7,233 nt of DNA from Candidatus Poseidoniaceae archaeon (lineage in GTDB: Archaea > Thermoplasmatota > Poseidoniia > Poseidoniales > Poseidoniaceae), in the NCBI GenBank assembly GCA_013329865.1, contig DUJJ01000167.1:4686-11918 (forward strand), in the 5' to 3' direction. The notes under the pieces are model-generated. The model searched no databases. It was not told where the DNA came from and worked only from the letters and a program-made list of their open reading frames with translations. Position numbers and translations under genes: made by a program. This document shows, one piece after another, positions 5,835-7,233 of the stretch (the first letter of the stretch is position 1; each line of letters opens with the position of its first letter).

Positions 5835-7233
5835 TCACAGTTTCTTTATTTTCTTTGGAGCAAATAGCAAAAAGGCAGTAATCAAAAGAGCAACGGCAAT
5901 AACCGTGATTGACCACAAAGTAATGGTTGAGATAGGTGCCTTGGAGGATGATTCATCAGGCAGTGCTGCGCCAATCTCAACAGTGGTAATTTGAACGTTA
6001 TTCGCTTCATTGCTCTCCAAGATGCCGTTTGCCCGATCTAATTCAACCGTAATTGTTTGACTGCCTTGTTCATTAGGCATCCAATCACAAGTTACTACAC
6101 CAAGTTCTCCGGGCTGAAGCAAAGGAATGGATTTAATGGCTACTAAATTCGCTCCAGATTGACAACGGATAGAAACTAGTGATGCTTCACTGTTACCTGA
6201 GTTTCTGACATATATCCGTACTGGCACAACATCGCCTTCCTTTGGGTCTGATGCATCAATTAACACTTCTTCAATTGATAATTCAGCAAGCGTAATTACT
6301 TCAAGAACTAATGTTTGATTGACACATGTTGTCTGGTCACAAACGCTAACAACTACTGGCACGGCAGATGTTGTCTCGGGAGGGGTTACTGTGATGGTCG
6401 AGGTAGACAAGTCCACTAATGCCCATGATTTATCGGTGGTGACCGTTAAACCCGTTGAATCAATATCATAGTATGACAAAATTATCGTTGTCGGAACTCC
6501 GGCTTCAATTGGTATGATTGATGGGAATTCAGCAACAACTGGTGCATCGTCAACCTCCTCAACATACACAATGAAAGTTTCAGTCCAATAATTCCCTGCC
6601 TCATCATAAGCGGTCACCGTAACCGTTGCAACACCGTGTTGGTCTGGTAGAACGACTAACCTAATATCATCCTGAACCATGCTGGCGTTTAGTAGTAAAT
6701 TTTGCGAGGTAGTAAATGAAACTGAAAGGTCGGATGAGGCAGTTCGATCATCTGTACAACGATCAAGGAACGGTATCAATATCCCTGTGCCATCCTCACT
6801 GAAATATTGCGGACCAATAGTCTGGCAAACCGGGTCTTCGTCCCATTCTACCGTAAATCCGCCTGTGACCTGCACTGAATTAATCTCGAGTAGTGTTGAG
6901 CTGGCCGAACCGCTTGAGTCCCAGTTAAACCATGATTGAATCTTAATTGTCAGTTCACTAACCTCACTGTCCAAATATTGGCCTATTGAAGTAACTAAAT
7001 TGAAATTACCTAATTCATCAATTAGTTGATACGCTGCTTCTTGTCCATTAACAAATACCTTCCACCTGGAATATTGTGTGGCTAAACCATCTAGTGAGCC
7101 GAAGACTCGTCCGTCGATTGACAATGATGGGTCATTGTAGTCCAATCTAATTTTATCAACGCATGAATCTGTGATAGTTACTCTAATCCTAATCAACTCA
7201 TTATCGACCTTTTGGTTGGTTTCAACGGCAGTG
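5835..7233 (-). CDS. Large surface protein with cadherin/Ig-like and CARDB domains and C-terminal membrane anchor (5' partial)
   Basis: The frame stays open to the right edge (continuing upstream as ...TAVETNQKVDNEL), so the real start lies outside and the TTG at 7194-7196 is not a start. From N to C in the window: a beta-rich segment of unknown type (about 6850-7233); a cadherin-like repeat (about 6545-6840) with the signature FSEDGT ... PDQHGVATVTVTAYDEAGN ... VEEVDDAPV; a second Ig-like module (about 6299-6545); and a CARDB domain (5973-6290) ending in the classic LDRANGILESNEANNVQ. A short Ser/Pro linker precedes one transmembrane helix (about 5850-5933) and the basic tail APKKIKKL, giving an outside-N, inside-C topology. 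Cys residues fall in three close pairs (CQTIG...DRC, CDQTTC, RCQS...VTC), fitting disulfides outside the cell. This is likely a cell-surface or adhesion-type protein; its ligand cannot be told. It is convergent with the cbf5 operon. Confidence 0.88.
   Translation of the reverse strand, partial: TAVETNQKVDNELIRIRVTITDSCVDKIRLDYNDPSLSIDGRVFGSLDGLATQYSRWKVFVNGQEAAYQLIDELGNFNLVTSIGQYLDSEVSELTIKIQSWFNWDSSGSASSTLLEINSVQVTGGFTVEWDEDPVCQTIGPQYFSEDGTGILIPFLDRCTDDRTASSDLSVSFTTSQNLLLNASMVQDDIRLVVLPDQHGVATVTVTAYDEAGNYWTETFIVYVEEVDDAPVVAEFPSIIPIEAGVPTTIILSYYDIDSTGLTVTTDKSWALVDLSTSTITVTPPETTSAVPVVVSVCDQTTCVNQTLVLEVITLAELSIEEVLIDASDPKEGDVVPVRIYVRNSGNSEASLVSIRCQSGANLVAIKSIPLLQPGELGVVTCDWMPNEQGSQTITVELDRANGILESNEANNVQITTVEIGAALPDESSSKAPISTITLWSITVIAVALLITAFLLFAPKKIKKL

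Noticed and set aside
6679..6939. 86-residue plus-strand frame inside the surface protein gene
   Set aside because: It is a shadow of the minus-strand gene, whose domains (cadherin-like, CARDB, anchor) are clear.
1..7233. A new defence, toxin-antitoxin or mobile system
   Set aside because: No nuclease, transposase, integrase, toxin or antitoxin signature is seen. The core is housekeeping genes flanked by structural-type proteins and one orphan.

Overview
The window looks like a piece of a marine planktonic euryarchaeon, most likely Poseidoniales (Marine Group II) or a close relative. Three things point there. The block DUF106 (EMC3/YidC-like) - cytidylate kinase - Cbf5/TruB is an archaeal gene cluster. 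Large beta-sandwich surface-type proteins flank it. Coding density is high, GC is moderate (judged by eye, low-to-mid 40s percent), and the proteins have Met/Pro-rich low-complexity segments. The lineage is inferred from gene content, not from a marker tree.

Layout, left to right. (1) Positions 1-2673, + strand: the 3' part of a large modular protein whose start lies left of the window. It begins in a Pro/Ala/Met tandem repeat. An acidic linker, about five DUF11-like beta-sandwich modules, a second acidic linker, one EF-hand calcium-binding loop and a C-terminal Cys cluster resembling a zinc ribbon follow. (2) Positions 2679-3173, - strand: a Trp-rich orphan protein of unknown function. It lies tail-to-tail with gene 1 (5 bp gap) and head-to-head with gene 3 (31 bp gap if its TTG start is used). 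(3) Positions 3205-5627, + strand: a tight three-gene operon. It encodes a DUF106 membrane insertase with an unusual basic tail and zinc ribbon, then cytidylate kinase (2 bp gap), then the Cbf5-type tRNA/rRNA pseudouridine synthase (0 bp gap, strong Shine-Dalgarno inside the end of cmk). (4) Positions 5628-5834: a convergent intergenic spacer with a T-rich tract that could terminate the operon. (5) Positions 5835-7233, - strand: the C-terminal part of a large secreted, membrane-anchored protein with cadherin/Ig-like and CARDB domains. Its start lies beyond the right edge.

The operon joins membrane protein insertion (DUF106), pyrimidine nucleotide supply (CMP/dCMP phosphorylation) and RNA modification (Cbf5, the H/ACA RNP catalytic subunit). 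In many archaea these genes continue the ribosomal-protein/secY/adk cluster. Here the gene immediately upstream is the orphan on the opposite strand, and no rpl14e gene separates cmk from cbf5, so the cluster has been cut or rearranged. The two big beta-sandwich genes are unrelated to that operon in function. The one on the right is clearly a surface protein. The one on the left has surface-type modules but a cytosol-type zinc ribbon and no visible anchor.

I see no mobile element, CRISPR array, tRNA or rRNA. The least-explained items are the modular protein in 1-2673 and the orphan in 2679-3173. I found no evidence for a coherent new multi-gene system.
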